Assembly: GCF_009789075.1 (NCBI RefSeq)
Contig: NZ_WNXQ01000002.1
Span: 1-64,000 of the forward strand
DNA: 64,000 nt
From: Pseudooceanicola pacificus
Lineage (GTDB): Bacteria > Pseudomonadota > Alphaproteobacteria > Rhodobacterales > Rhodobacteraceae
Reading direction: 5' to 3'
The translations under genes were made by a program, and so were the position numbers. The notes under the pieces were generated by a model, which saw only the letters and a program-made list of their open reading frames with translations, was not told where the DNA came from and did not search any database. Shown in pieces: positions 35,990 to 45,431 of this stretch (the stretch's first letter is position 1; each line of letters opens with the position of its first letter).

Positions 35990-37213
35990 ATGACATTCGA
36001 CATCGACTTCGTCCGGGCGCAGTTCCCGGCCTTCGCCACCCCGGCACTGACCGATTGGGCCTTCTTTGAAAACGCCGGCGGCAGCTATGCCTGCCGCCAG
36101 GTGATCGACCGGCTGACCCGGTTCTACACCGAACGCAAGATGCAGCCCTATGGCCCCGCCGATCCCACCCGCCTGGGCGGCGAGGAGATGGACGAGGCGC
36201 GCAGCCGGCTGGCCGCCATTCTGGGCGTGGCGCAGGACGAGCTGTCCTTTGGCCCCTCGACCACGCAGAACACCTATGTGCTGTCGCAGGCCGTCCGCCA
36301 GTGGCTGAAACCGGGCGAGGCCATCGTCGTGACCGACCAGGACCACGAGGCGAATTCCGGTCCCTGGCGCCGTCTGGCCGAGTCCGGCATCGAGGTGCGC
36401 GAGTGGAAGCTCGACCCCGACACCGGCCAGCTGGACCCGGAACAGCTGGAGGCGCTGCTGGACGACACCGTGCGGCTGGTCTGTTTCCCGCATTGCTCGA
36501 ACGTGGTGGGCGAGGTGAACCCGGTGCTGGAGATCACCGCCATCGCCCATGCCGCCGGGGCCTTTGTCTGCGTCGACGGTGTCAGCTATGCGCCGCACGG
36601 GCTGCCCGATGTCGGGGCACTGGGGCCGGATGTCTACCTGTTCTCGACCTACAAGACCTACGGGCCGCATCAGGGCGCGATGGTGATCCGCCGCCAGTTC
36701 GGGCAGGAGCTGCCCAACCAGGGGCATTTCTTCAACGCCGATACGCTCTACAAGCGGTTCACGCCCGCCGGGCCGGACCATGCGCAGGTGGCGGCCTGCG
36801 CGGGGATCGCCGATTACATCGACGCGCTGGATGCCCATCACGGCGGGCAGGGCGGCACCCCGGCCGAACGCGGCGCGCGGGTGCACGACCTGATGCGCGC
36901 GCAGGAGATCCGGTTGATGGAGCCGCTGCTGGATTACCTCGGCTCGAAGAACTCCGTCCGCCTGCTGGGACCGCGCGCGGCCGCCAACCGGGCGCCGACC
37001 ATCGCGGTGCAGCCCGAAGGGCCTGCCGCGCCGCTGGCCGAGGCGCTGGCGCAGCACGGGATCGTCTGCGGCGGCGGGGACTTCTACGCGGTGCGCGCGC
37101 TCAAGGCGATGGGGGTCGACCCGGCGCAGGGCGCCTTGCGGCTGAGCTTTGTCCACTACACGAGCGAGGCCGAGGTGGCCAAGCTGATCGGGGCGCTGGA
37201 CGCGGTTCTTTGA
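35990..37213 (+). CDS. Class V aminotransferase-fold PLP enzyme (cysteine desulfurase-like)
   Basis: The 407-residue protein has the class V fold. The PLP-binding lysine is Lys222 in STYKTYGPHQG, the cofactor-ring Asp lies in VDGVSYAPH, and GPSTTQN near residue 86 is the phosphate-binding loop. The N-terminus (FFENAGGSYACRQVI) resembles cysteine-desulfurase and selenocysteine-lyase-like subfamilies. No reactive loop cysteine typical of IscS/SufS was identified, so the reaction is uncertain. Confidence 0.85.
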   Translation: MTFDIDFVRAQFPAFATPALTDWAFFENAGGSYACRQVIDRLTRFYTERKMQPYGPADPTRLGGEEMDEARSRLAAILGVAQDELSFGPSTTQNTYVLSQAVRQWLKPGEAIVVTDQDHEANSGPWRRLAESGIEVREWKLDPDTGQLDPEQLEALLDDTVRLVCFPHCSNVVGEVNPVLEITAIAHAAGAFVCVDGVSYAPHGLPDVGALGPDVYLFSTYKTYGPHQGAMVIRRQFGQELPNQGHFFNADTLYKRFTPAGPDHAQVAACAGIADYIDALDAHHGGQGGTPAERGARVHDLMRAQEIRLMEPLLDYLGSKNSVRLLGPRAAANRAPTIAVQPEGPAAPLAEALAQHGIVCGGGDFYAVRALKAMGVDPAQGALRLSFVHYTSEAEVAKLIGALDAVL

Positions 37214-37268
37214 TCCGGGCGGGCAGCGGCTTACGTAGCCCCGTTGCATTCCGATCCGACATGGACCC

Positions 37269-38675
37269 ATGACCGAGACCAAGCCCTGCATCCTCTGGTT
37301 CCGCCGCGACCTGCGGCTGGACGACCATCCCGCCCTGCGCGCCGCGGCCGAAGGCGGCCGCCCGGTGATCCCGCTCTACATCCGCGACCATGCGGTGGAC
37401 GATCTGGGCGCGGCCCCGAAATGGCGCCTTGGCCTGGGGCTGGAGGCGTTCGCCGCAACGCTGAAGGGCGCCGGGTCGCGCCTGATCCTGCGGGCGGGGC
37501 CGGCGCTGGAGGTTCTGGAAGAGGTGATCGCGCAGACCGGGGCCGGGGCGGTCTACTGGTCGCGCCTTTACGATCCGCAGGCGCAGGAGCGCGACAGCCG
37601 GGTCAAGGCGGCGCTGAAGGACCGGGGCGTCGAGGCCAAGAGCTTTGCCGGGCATCTGCTCTACGAACCCTGGACGGTCGAAACCCAGCAGGGCGGGTTC
37701 TACAAGGTCTATTCGCCCATGTGGCGCGCGGTGAAGGACCGCGAGATCGCAAAGCCCCTGCCCAGGCCCGCGCTGACGGCGCCCGCCGACTGGCCCGCAT
37801 CGGACCGGCTGGACGACTGGGCCCTGGGTGGCGCAATGCGCCGGGGCGCGGGCGTGGTGGGCGAGCATGTGAAACCGGGGGCCGAGGCCGCGCACCGCAG
37901 GCTGGGTCAGTTCGCGGCCCACCGGCTGCGCAACTACAAGGCCGACCGCGACATGGTGGCCGAAGACGGCACCTCGGGGATGTCGCAATACCTCAGCCTG
38001 GGCGAGATCTCTCCGCGCGAATGCTGGCATGCCGCCACCGGATCGGGGCAGGGGGCCGAGACCTTCCGCAAGGAACTGGTCTGGCGCGAGTTCGCCTATC
38101 ACCTGATGTTCCACACGCCGCGTATCCTGGATGCCAACTGGCGCGAGGACTGGGATGCCTTTCCCTGGAACGAGGACGCGCGCCGCAAGGAGGTCATCGC
38201 CTGGAAACAGGGCCGCACCGGCGTGCCCTTCGTCGATGCCGCCATGCGCGAGATGTATGTGACCGGCACCATGCACAACCGCGCCCGGATGATCGTGGCC
38301 AGCTACCTGACCAAGCACCTGATGTGCCACTGGCGCATCGGCCAGCAGTGGTTCGAGGACTGCCTGGTCGACTGGGACCCGGCCTCCAACGCCATGGGCT
38401 GGCAGTGGACGGCGGGGTCGGGCCCGGATGCCGCGCCCTATTTCCGCATCTTCAACCCCGAGACGCAGGCGGCCAAGTTCGATCCCGACGGCACCTACCG
38501 CCGCCGCTGGCTTGCCGAGGGGCAGGCGCGGCCGACCAGGACCGCGCTCAGCTATTTCGACGCGATCCCGCTGCGTTGGGGGCTGAGGCCCTCGGATCCG
38601 CCCCCGACGCCGCTGATCGCGCTGGAAGAGGGCCGCAAGCGCGCACTTGAAACCTATCAGGCGCGGGAAACGTAA
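37269..38675 (+). CDS. phrB: Deoxyribodipyrimidine photolyase
   Basis: This flavoenzyme repairs UV-induced cyclobutane pyrimidine dimers with blue light. The 468-residue protein has the opening WFRRDLRLDDHPAL and the FAD-binding domain with TSGMSQYLSLGEISPR, RIGQQWFEDCLVDWDPASN and GWQWTAGSGPDAAPYFRIFNP. The tryptophans expected for electron transfer are present. It is a class I photolyase; the antenna cofactor cannot be decided. It starts a run of stress genes (cfa, trgA, trgB, cysK). Confidence 0.93.
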   Translation: MTETKPCILWFRRDLRLDDHPALRAAAEGGRPVIPLYIRDHAVDDLGAAPKWRLGLGLEAFAATLKGAGSRLILRAGPALEVLEEVIAQTGAGAVYWSRLYDPQAQERDSRVKAALKDRGVEAKSFAGHLLYEPWTVETQQGGFYKVYSPMWRAVKDREIAKPLPRPALTAPADWPASDRLDDWALGGAMRRGAGVVGEHVKPGAEAAHRRLGQFAAHRLRNYKADRDMVAEDGTSGMSQYLSLGEISPRECWHAATGSGQGAETFRKELVWREFAYHLMFHTPRILDANWREDWDAFPWNEDARRKEVIAWKQGRTGVPFVDAAMREMYVTGTMHNRARMIVASYLTKHLMCHWRIGQQWFEDCLVDWDPASNAMGWQWTAGSGPDAAPYFRIFNPETQAAKFDPDGTYRRRWLAEGQARPTRTALSYFDAIPLRWGLRPSDPPPTPLIALEEGRKRALETYQARET

Positions 38676-38750
38676 CGGAATGGTGACAAAATCTTGCGGG
38701 CCGGGGCCGTTGCCGCCTAGCCTTGCGCAACGGGTATGGGAGCAAGGAAC

Positions 38751-39959
38751 ATGATCCTCACCAGCACGAAGGACCAGAAGGACCTGCCACGATATTTCGT
38801 GCCGGTCTTCGATATGGCGGCGCGGATGCCCGTCGGGCGGCTGGACCTAGTCCTGCCGGATGGCCGGACCTTCCGGGCCGAGGGCGGCAAGCCCGGCCCT
38901 GTGGCCGAGGTGCGCGTGCATCACCCCGACACCTTTGCCCGCCTGATCCGCGAGGGCGATCTGGGGTTCTGCGATGCCTATCTTGAGGAATGGTGGTCGA
39001 CGCCCGATCTTCAGGCCTTCCTCGACCTGATCCACGCCGGCAATGACGAGATGTTCGACGGCTTCCCGGGCATGGGGCTGGTGCGCGCCTACGAGAAGTT
39101 CCGCTTCTGGATGCAGCGCAACACCAAGAAGCAGGCCAAGAAGAACATCAGCGCCCATTACGATCTGGGCAATGAGTTCTACGGGCTGTGGCTGGACGAG
39201 ACGATGACCTATTCCTCGGCCCTGTTCCAGACCGGGCAGGAAAGCCTGGAGGCGGCACAGACGGCGAAATATGCCTCGATGGTGGATCAGATGCAGGTCA
39301 ACCCGGGCGACCACGTGCTGGAGATCGGCTGCGGCTGGGGCGGTTTCGCGGAATATGCCGCCAAGGAGCGTGGGCTGCGCGTCACCGGGCTGACCATCAG
39401 CCAGGAGCAGTTCAAATACGCCCAGGAGCGGATTGCCCGCGCCGGGCTGTCCGAGCAGGTGAATTTCAAGCTGCAGGATTACCGCGACGAGCGGGGCAGC
39501 TACGACGGCATCGCCTCGATCGAGATGTTCGAGGCCGTGGGCGAGAAATTCTGGCCGGTCTATTTCAACACCCTGCGCGACCGGCTGAACCCGGGCCGCA
39601 ACGCGACGCTGCAGATCATCACCCTGCAGGACAAGCGGTGGGAGACCTACCGCCGCGGCGTCGATTTCATCCAGAAGTACATCTTTCCCGGCGGCATGCT
39701 GCCCAGCCCCACGGTGCTGCGGCAGGAAATCGAAAGGGCGGGCCTGTCGGTCGCGCGCTCCGTCGAATTCGGGCAAAGCTATTCGCAGACGCTGCGCCGC
39801 TGGCACGATACGTTCAACGAAAAGTGGGACAAGGTGGCCGACCTCGGCTTCGATGAGCGTTTTCGCCGCATGTGGAACTTCTACCTGACATCTTGCGCGG
39901 CAACTTTTGCCGGTGGAAACTGCGACGTGACGCAAATTACCGTGACGAGGCCCCTCTGA
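38751..39959 (+). CDS. cfa: Cyclopropane-fatty-acyl-phospholipid synthase family methyltransferase
   Basis: The 402-residue S-adenosylmethionine methyltransferase adds a methylene group to membrane acyl chains or a related lipid. It has the ISAHYDLGNEFYGLWLDETMTYS segment, the SAM-binding VLEIGCGWGGFAEYAA motif, the SIEMFEAVGEKFW active-site region and YIFPGGMLPS. The start at 38751 was preferred because AAGGA lies just before it; an in-frame ATG at 38736 lacks a ribosome site. It ends one base before the trgA start codon, so the two are co-expressed. Confidence 0.88.
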   Translation: MILTSTKDQKDLPRYFVPVFDMAARMPVGRLDLVLPDGRTFRAEGGKPGPVAEVRVHHPDTFARLIREGDLGFCDAYLEEWWSTPDLQAFLDLIHAGNDEMFDGFPGMGLVRAYEKFRFWMQRNTKKQAKKNISAHYDLGNEFYGLWLDETMTYSSALFQTGQESLEAAQTAKYASMVDQMQVNPGDHVLEIGCGWGGFAEYAAKERGLRVTGLTISQEQFKYAQERIARAGLSEQVNFKLQDYRDERGSYDGIASIEMFEAVGEKFWPVYFNTLRDRLNPGRNATLQIITLQDKRWETYRRGVDFIQKYIFPGGMLPSPTVLRQEIERAGLSVARSVEFGQSYSQTLRRWHDTFNEKWDKVADLGFDERFRRMWNFYLTSCAATFAGGNCDVTQITVTRPL

Positions 39960-39960
39960 C

Positions 39961-40407
39961 ATGCTGACGATGCCCAAGCTGGTATCGGCCCTGATGATCG
40001 CCTTCCTGGCGTGGATCATTTCGGGGCTGGTCAAGGCGGTGATGCCGGAAGAAACCAATTTCGGGCATTTTGTCGAACTTTCGGTGGTGGTGGGCCTGCT
40101 CTGCGGCTGGGTCGTGCTGGGGCGCCGGGTGAACGGCTTCCTCGGCTTTGGCATCGCGACGGGCATCGGCCTGACGGCGATGGTGGCGACGGTGTTCTGG
40201 ACGCTGTTCCTGGTCACCGGCAACGAGGTGCTGCGCCTTGCGGTCGACGAGCGTTTCGACGGCCCCAAGGAGGCGCTGCTGGCCATGTTCCCCCTCGGGG
40301 CGGAATACGGGCAGTACCTGCTGTTCCGCGACACGATCCTGACCATCGTGATCGGCGGCATGGTGGCCGGGTTCCTGGCCGATCTGTCGGCCCGGTACTG
40401 GAAATAA
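39961..40407 (+). CDS. trgA: TrgA-family membrane protein (tellurite resistance locus)
   Basis: The 148-residue protein has four hydrophobic helices: SALMIAFLAWIISGLV, SVVVGLLCGWVVLG, GLTAMVATVFWTLFLV and ILTIVIGGMVAGFLA. It fits TrgA of the Rhodobacter sphaeroides trgAB-cysK tellurite-resistance locus in position and topology. How TrgA lowers tellurite toxicity is not known. It is followed six bases later by trgB. Confidence 0.8.
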   Translation: MLTMPKLVSALMIAFLAWIISGLVKAVMPEETNFGHFVELSVVVGLLCGWVVLGRRVNGFLGFGIATGIGLTAMVATVFWTLFLVTGNEVLRLAVDERFDGPKEALLAMFPLGAEYGQYLLFRDTILTIVIGGMVAGFLADLSARYWK

Positions 40408-40413
40408 CGCTGC

Positions 40414-41529
40414 ATGCCATCGGTCTTTGTCTATGGCACCCTGCGCCATGCCCCGTTGCTGGCCATTGTCACAGGCGAACTGCCCGCGACAACGCCCGCC
40501 CGTCTGGCGGGCCATGCCGTGGTGCAGGCCAGAGGCGAGGATTATCCCCTGCTGGTGCCGCGCCCCGGTGCCGTGGCCACCGGCCTGCTGGTCGAGATGT
40601 CGGACGAGGGTTTTGCCCGCGCCGACTGGTACGAGACCGCGTTCGGCTATGCCTGCCGGCCCTGCGAGCTGCAGACCGACGCGGGCGCGCGCACGGCGCT
40701 GGTCTGGCTGCCGCAAGAGGCGCCGCAGGCCGATGACGGGCCCTGGAGCCTGGAGCGCTGGCAACCCGGCTGGGCCGCCCTGAGCGAGATCGCGGCGAGC
40801 GAGGCGATGAGCTTCTTCGGCCGCCTGACGCCCGCCGAACTGGGCTTCAGCTTCACCATGATGCAGATGCGGGCCGATGCGCATCTGCGCTCGCACGACA
40901 AGCCCAGGCCCCGTGTCACCAGCGACATGACCTCGGACAGGGTGGAACTGCTGTCCTCGCGGGCCGATCACATCGGCTATTTCACCACCCGGGTCGACAC
41001 CCTGCGCCATCCGACCTTTGCCGGCGGGATGAGCGCGGTGCTCAAGCGCGAGACCTTCATCGCGGGCGACGCGGCCATCGTGCTGCCCTACGACCCGGTG
41101 CGCGACCGGGTGCTGCTGGTGGAACAGTTCCGCATGGGCCCCTATGCGCGCGGGTCGCGCTATCCCTGGATGCTGGAGCCGGTGGCCGGCCGCGTCGACC
41201 CGGGCGAGACGCCCGAGACCTGCGCCCGCCGCGAAGCGGTGGAAGAGGCGGGGCTGGATCTGCGGGATTTGCTCCACGTCGGGGATTTCTATCCCAGCCC
41301 CGGCTGCATCACCGAATATTTCCACACCTATGTCGGCCTCTGCGACCTGCCGGATTCCATCCCCGGCACCCACGGCGTGGACGCCGAGGGCGAGGACATC
41401 CGGACCCGTCTTCTGCCGTTTGAGGCGGCGATGGACCTCATTCCCGCGGGCGAGGCGGACAACGGACCGCTCTTCCTGCTTCTGACCTGGCTTTCACGCG
41501 AGCGTCCCCGTTTGCGCGGCATGGCTTGA
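40414..41529 (+). CDS. trgB: TrgB: gamma-glutamylcyclotransferase-like plus Nudix hydrolase fusion
   Basis: The 371-residue protein is a two-domain fusion. Residues 1-120 have the AIG2/gamma-glutamylcyclotransferase fold opening with VFVYGTLRHAPL. Residues about 190-371 form a Nudix hydrolase with the box GRVDPGETPETCARREAVEEAGL, complete with REAVEE, similar to ADP-ribose pyrophosphatases. It corresponds to TrgB of the tellurite locus. The pairing suggests clearing of a nucleotide-linked metabolite together with glutathione turnover, which is inference. Confidence 0.85.
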   Translation: MPSVFVYGTLRHAPLLAIVTGELPATTPARLAGHAVVQARGEDYPLLVPRPGAVATGLLVEMSDEGFARADWYETAFGYACRPCELQTDAGARTALVWLPQEAPQADDGPWSLERWQPGWAALSEIAASEAMSFFGRLTPAELGFSFTMMQMRADAHLRSHDKPRPRVTSDMTSDRVELLSSRADHIGYFTTRVDTLRHPTFAGGMSAVLKRETFIAGDAAIVLPYDPVRDRVLLVEQFRMGPYARGSRYPWMLEPVAGRVDPGETPETCARREAVEEAGLDLRDLLHVGDFYPSPGCITEYFHTYVGLCDLPDSIPGTHGVDAEGEDIRTRLLPFEAAMDLIPAGEADNGPLFLLLTWLSRERPRLRGMA

Positions 41530-41587
41530 GTCCACCCCGGCCCCCGTCTAAATCTAGCGGGCCAAAGGACGAGGAAGGAGCCCCGCC

Positions 41588-42616
41588 ATGCAATTCGCCA
41601 AGGACCTGGCCCAGGCGGTCGGGAACACGCCGCTGATCAAGCTGCGCCGTGTGAGCGAGGAGACGGGATGCACGATCCTCGGCAAGGCCGAGTTCCTGAA
41701 CCCCGGCCAGTCGGTCAAGGATCGCGCCGCGCTGTGGATCATCCGCGACGCCATCGCCAAGGGCGACCTGCTGCCCGGCGGCACCATTGTCGAGGGCACG
41801 GCGGGCAACACCGGTATCGGGCTGGCGCTGGTCGGGGCCTCGATGGGGTTCAAGACGGTGATCGTGATCCCCGAGACGCAGAGCCAGGAAAAGAAGGACA
41901 TGCTGCGTCTGGCCGGGGCGCACCTGGTTCAGGTGCCCGCCGCGCCCTACAAGAATCCGAACAATTACGTGCGATATTCCCAGCGTCTGGCCGAAGAACT
42001 TTCCAAAAGCGAACCAAACGGCGCGATCTGGGCCAATCAGTTCGATAACGTGGCCAATCGTCAGGCGCATATCGACGGCACCGGCCCCGAAATCTGGGAC
42101 CAGACCGATGGCAAGGTCGACGGGGTGGTCGCCTCGGTCGGATCCGGCGGCACGCTGGCCGGTATCGGCATGGCGCTGCAGCCCAAGGGCGTGAAGATGG
42201 CGCTGGCCGATCCGATGGGCTCGGGGGTCTATTCGCTCTACCGCGAAGGCGAGGCGAAGCCCGAGGGCAGCTCGATCACCGAGGGGATCGGGCAGGGGCG
42301 GATCACCGCCAACCTCGAAGGGTTCACGCCCGATTTCTCGTATCAGATCCCGGATGACGAGGCGCTGCCCTATGTTTTCGACCTGCTGGCCGAAGAGGGG
42401 CTGTGCCTTGGCGGGTCCAGCGGCATCAACATCGCCGGGGCGGTAAGACTGGCGCGGGACCTCGGGCCCGGGCATACCATCGTGACGATCCTTTGCGATT
42501 ACGGTAACCGGTACCAGTCGAAACTGTTCAACCCGGAATTCCTGCGGGAGAAGGGCCTGCCCACGCCGTCCTGGCTGAGCGAAGCCCCCCGCTCGATCCC
42601 CGGAGTCTTCAACTAG
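41588..42616 (+). CDS. cysK: Cysteine synthase A
   Basis: O-acetylserine sulfhydrylase makes cysteine from O-acetylserine and sulfide. The 342-residue PLP enzyme has the cofactor lysine at residue 44 in NPGQSVKDRAA, the phosphate-binding and substrate loop EGTAGNTGIG, and the second glycine loop SVGSGGTLAGIG. It is followed 12 bases later by the channel gene. It completes the trgA-trgB-cysK block; cysteine supply is known to counter tellurite toxicity. Confidence 0.93.
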   Translation: MQFAKDLAQAVGNTPLIKLRRVSEETGCTILGKAEFLNPGQSVKDRAALWIIRDAIAKGDLLPGGTIVEGTAGNTGIGLALVGASMGFKTVIVIPETQSQEKKDMLRLAGAHLVQVPAAPYKNPNNYVRYSQRLAEELSKSEPNGAIWANQFDNVANRQAHIDGTGPEIWDQTDGKVDGVVASVGSGGTLAGIGMALQPKGVKMALADPMGSGVYSLYREGEAKPEGSSITEGIGQGRITANLEGFTPDFSYQIPDDEALPYVFDLLAEEGLCLGGSSGINIAGAVRLARDLGPGHTIVTILCDYGNRYQSKLFNPEFLREKGLPTPSWLSEAPRSIPGVFN

Positions 42617-42627
42617 AGAGGTGGCCG

Positions 42628-45102
42628 ATGCGGCTCTTCCGCCTTCTGACGGTCCTGCTGCTCGGCCTTGCCCTTCTGGGGCCCGTTGCCACGGCGCCGC
42701 TGCTGGCGCAGCCGGTGCAGGGCCAGCCGCTGGACTACGAGGCCTGGAACCGTGTGGCCGCCCGCGCGCAGGAGGCCACGGACAGCCGCCGCGCCTCGAC
42801 CGAGGCGCTGGAACAGCTGCGCACCGAACTGGTGGCCTGGCGCTCCTCCTTCGAGGCGGCGCGATCGACCAATGCCTCGGCCATCGACACGGTGCGCGCG
42901 CAGCTTGCCGCCCTTGGCCCGGCGCCCGCCGATGACCAGCCGCCCGAGGCGGCCGACATCGCCACGCAGCGCAGCGAGCTGACGCAGCGCCTGACCGAGC
43001 TGGAGGCCCCGGGCCGCGCCGCCGAGGTCGCCCACAGCCAGGCCGACGCCCTGATCCGCGTGATCGACCGCATCGTGCGCAATCGCCAGACCGACGAGCT
43101 GCTGGAACTGGGCCCCTCGCCGCTGAACCCGGTGAACTGGCCCGTCGCGCTAGGCGCGGCGATGGATTACCTGACCGCGCTGGTGACCGAGACGCGCAAC
43201 ACCGTCACCAATCCGACCCGCGTCGCCGAGGCCAAGGCCAAGGCGCTGCTGGTGCTGATCCTGCTGGCCATCGCCACCGTGCTGCTTCTGCGCGGGCGCC
43301 TGTGGACCGAACGCCTGACCCAGTCGGTCCAGGACCGCAGCCGCACGGCGGAACGCTACCTGCTGGCCTTTCTGATCTCGCTGGGCCAGATCATCCTGCC
43401 CGTTGCCGGAACCATCGCGCTGGTCACGGCGGCCTTCGTCACGACGATGGTTTCCGGCAGGTCCGAGGTGGTGCTGACTGCCTTGCCCGGCGCGGCGCTG
43501 GCCTTCTTTGTCGCCCGCTGGGTGGGGGGGCGCATCTTCCCCCGCTCCGAGGTCATCGAACCGCCGCTGGATCTGACCGGGCAGCAACGGCTGGAGGGGC
43601 GGCTCCACGCGACCTTCCTGGGGCTGGTGCTGTTCCTTTACGGGATGATCAACGCGGTTGGCGAATCCGAGAACTGGCTGCCCGGCACCCGCAATGTGCT
43701 GCTGTTCCCGCTGATGGTTCTGGGCGGGCTGATGCTGCTGCGGGTGGCGCGCCTGCTGGCGCTGCATTCCCGCGCCGCCGAGGCCGATGGCGACGAGATG
43801 CCCTTCCGCAACCGGATGACCTATCTGCTGTCGCGCGCCATCGCGACGGTGGCCATCCTGGGGCCGGCGATCTCGGCCGTGGGGTATTTCAAGCTGGGCT
43901 ATTCGATTGTCTTCCCGACGATCTTCAGCCTTCAGACGCTTGGCTTCCTGCTGATCCTGCAGCGCGTGGTGACAGAATTCTACGTGCTGCTCACCCGCAA
44001 CCGCGAGGGCGCGCGCGATGCGCTGGCCCCGGTGCTGGCGGGGTTTGTGCTGGTCATCGCCTCGGTCCCGATCTTTGCGCTGATCTGGGGCGCGCGGGTC
44101 ACCGACCTGACCGAGCTCTGGGGCCGGTTCCTCGCCGGGTTCACCGTGGGCGAGACCACCGTCTCACCCACCGATTTCCTGACCGTGGTGGTGGTCTTCG
44201 CCTTCGGCTTCGGCGTGACGCGGCTGGTGCAGGGCACGCTGCGCACCACGGTCCTGCCGCGCACCCGGATCGACCCGGGCGGGCAGACGGCGATCATCTC
44301 GGGGCTGGGCTATGTCGGTATCTTCCTCGCCGCCATCGTCGCGATCACCTCGGCCGGGATCAACCTCTCGGCGCTTGGATATGTCGCCGGGGCGCTGTCG
44401 GTCGGCATCGGCTTCGGCCTGCAGAACATCGTGTCGAACTTCGTCTCGGGGATCATCCTGCTGGTCGAACGTCCGGTGTCCGAGGGCGACTGGATCGAGG
44501 TCGGCCCCAACATGGGCTTCGTGCGCGCGATCTCGGTCCGCTCCACACGGATCGAGACCTTCGACCGCCGCGACGTGATCGTGCCCAATGCCGACCTGGT
44601 GGCCGGCACGGTGACGAACTGGACCCGGGGCAACCTGACCGGCCGCCTGGTGGTGCCCATCGGCGTCGCCTATTCCACCGACACCCGCCATGCGGCCAAG
44701 GTGCTGCAGGCAATCGTCGAGGAACAGCCGATGGTCCTGCTGAACCCGCCGCCGCAGGTGGTCTTTGTCGGCTTTGGCGCGGATTCGCTGGATTTCGAGA
44801 TCCGGGCGATCCTGCGCGACATCCTGTCCATCGTCTCGGTCCAGAACGAGGTACGCCACCGCATCATCGAACGCTTCCGCGAAGAGGGGATCGAGATCCC
44901 CTTCGCGCAGCGCGACCTCTGGTTGCGCAACCCCGAGGCGCTGCGCGGGGCAGGGGGCACGGAGCCCCAGACCGCGCCCGCCGCCACGCCAGCCGCGACA
45001 GAGCCCGCCACCCCGCTGGCCCCCGGCGCGGCCTATCTGAAGGACAGCGACGTGGACAGCGACGGCACCGCGGACGGCGGCGACCCGGACGGATCGCGCT
45101 GA
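42628..45102 (+). CDS. Large MscS-family mechanosensitive channel (DUF3772 type)
   Basis: The 824-residue protein starts with a signal peptide (LFRLLTVLLLGLALLGPVATAPLLAQ). It has a periplasmic coiled-coil/DUF3772 domain to about residue 190, then some ten membrane helices. The conserved MscS pore and beta domain (residues about 560-770) includes GALSVGIGFGLQNIVSNFVSG and RPVSEGDWIEV. The C-terminus is short and Ala/Pro-rich. It releases solutes on hypo-osmotic shock. It follows cysK closely and is probably read with it. Confidence 0.92.
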   Translation: MRLFRLLTVLLLGLALLGPVATAPLLAQPVQGQPLDYEAWNRVAARAQEATDSRRASTEALEQLRTELVAWRSSFEAARSTNASAIDTVRAQLAALGPAPADDQPPEAADIATQRSELTQRLTELEAPGRAAEVAHSQADALIRVIDRIVRNRQTDELLELGPSPLNPVNWPVALGAAMDYLTALVTETRNTVTNPTRVAEAKAKALLVLILLAIATVLLLRGRLWTERLTQSVQDRSRTAERYLLAFLISLGQIILPVAGTIALVTAAFVTTMVSGRSEVVLTALPGAALAFFVARWVGGRIFPRSEVIEPPLDLTGQQRLEGRLHATFLGLVLFLYGMINAVGESENWLPGTRNVLLFPLMVLGGLMLLRVARLLALHSRAAEADGDEMPFRNRMTYLLSRAIATVAILGPAISAVGYFKLGYSIVFPTIFSLQTLGFLLILQRVVTEFYVLLTRNREGARDALAPVLAGFVLVIASVPIFALIWGARVTDLTELWGRFLAGFTVGETTVSPTDFLTVVVVFAFGFGVTRLVQGTLRTTVLPRTRIDPGGQTAIISGLGYVGIFLAAIVAITSAGINLSALGYVAGALSVGIGFGLQNIVSNFVSGIILLVERPVSEGDWIEVGPNMGFVRAISVRSTRIETFDRRDVIVPNADLVAGTVTNWTRGNLTGRLVVPIGVAYSTDTRHAAKVLQAIVEEQPMVLLNPPPQVVFVGFGADSLDFEIRAILRDILSIVSVQNEVRHRIIERFREEGIEIPFAQRDLWLRNPEALRGAGGTEPQTAPAATPAATEPATPLAPGAAYLKDSDVDSDGTADGGDPDGSR

Positions 45103-45294
45103 GCCGACGCGTTGCCGCGCCCCGCCGGGGCCCCTGCGCCGCGGGGCTGCGCCCGCCCGCGTGGCCCGCCCGGAGTACCGAGCGGTCCATTGTGGCGGCC
45201 GAGGGCAGTTCCGCCAGGGTCTCGCAGGGGCCTGTCGAAAACCCTGTTTTGGCTCTTGAACGTCTTGGGGATGTTCGGCTAATGAGACCCGACC

Positions 45295-45384
45295 GGAGAG
45301 GTGGCCGAGTGGTCGAAGGCGCACGCCTGGAAAGTGTGTAGGCGGGAAACCGTCTCCAGGGTTCGAATCCCTGTCTCTCCGCCA
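45295..45384 (+). tRNA. tRNA-Ser (anticodon GGA)
   Basis: The 90-nt sequence folds as a class II tRNA. The acceptor stem GGAGAGG pairs with TCTCTCC, ending in G and an encoded CCA. The anticodon loop CTGGAAA has GGA at 45329-45331, there is a long variable arm, and the T-arm contains GGTTCGAATCC. The long extra arm and GGA anticodon identify serine, reading UCC and UCU. A terminator follows. No second copy of its 3' end was noticed downstream by eye. Confidence 0.97.
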
Positions 45385-45406
45385 CTTTCAGACACCGAAT
45401 ACGTCC

Positions 45407-45431
45407 AAGGGCCCCGGTTGGGGCCTTTTTT
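45407..45431 (+). terminator. Terminator of the tRNA-Ser transcript
   Basis: GGCCCC and GGGGCC pair over a GGTT loop and are followed by TTTTTTCTTTTTG, 26 bases past the tRNA CCA end. Confidence 0.9.
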
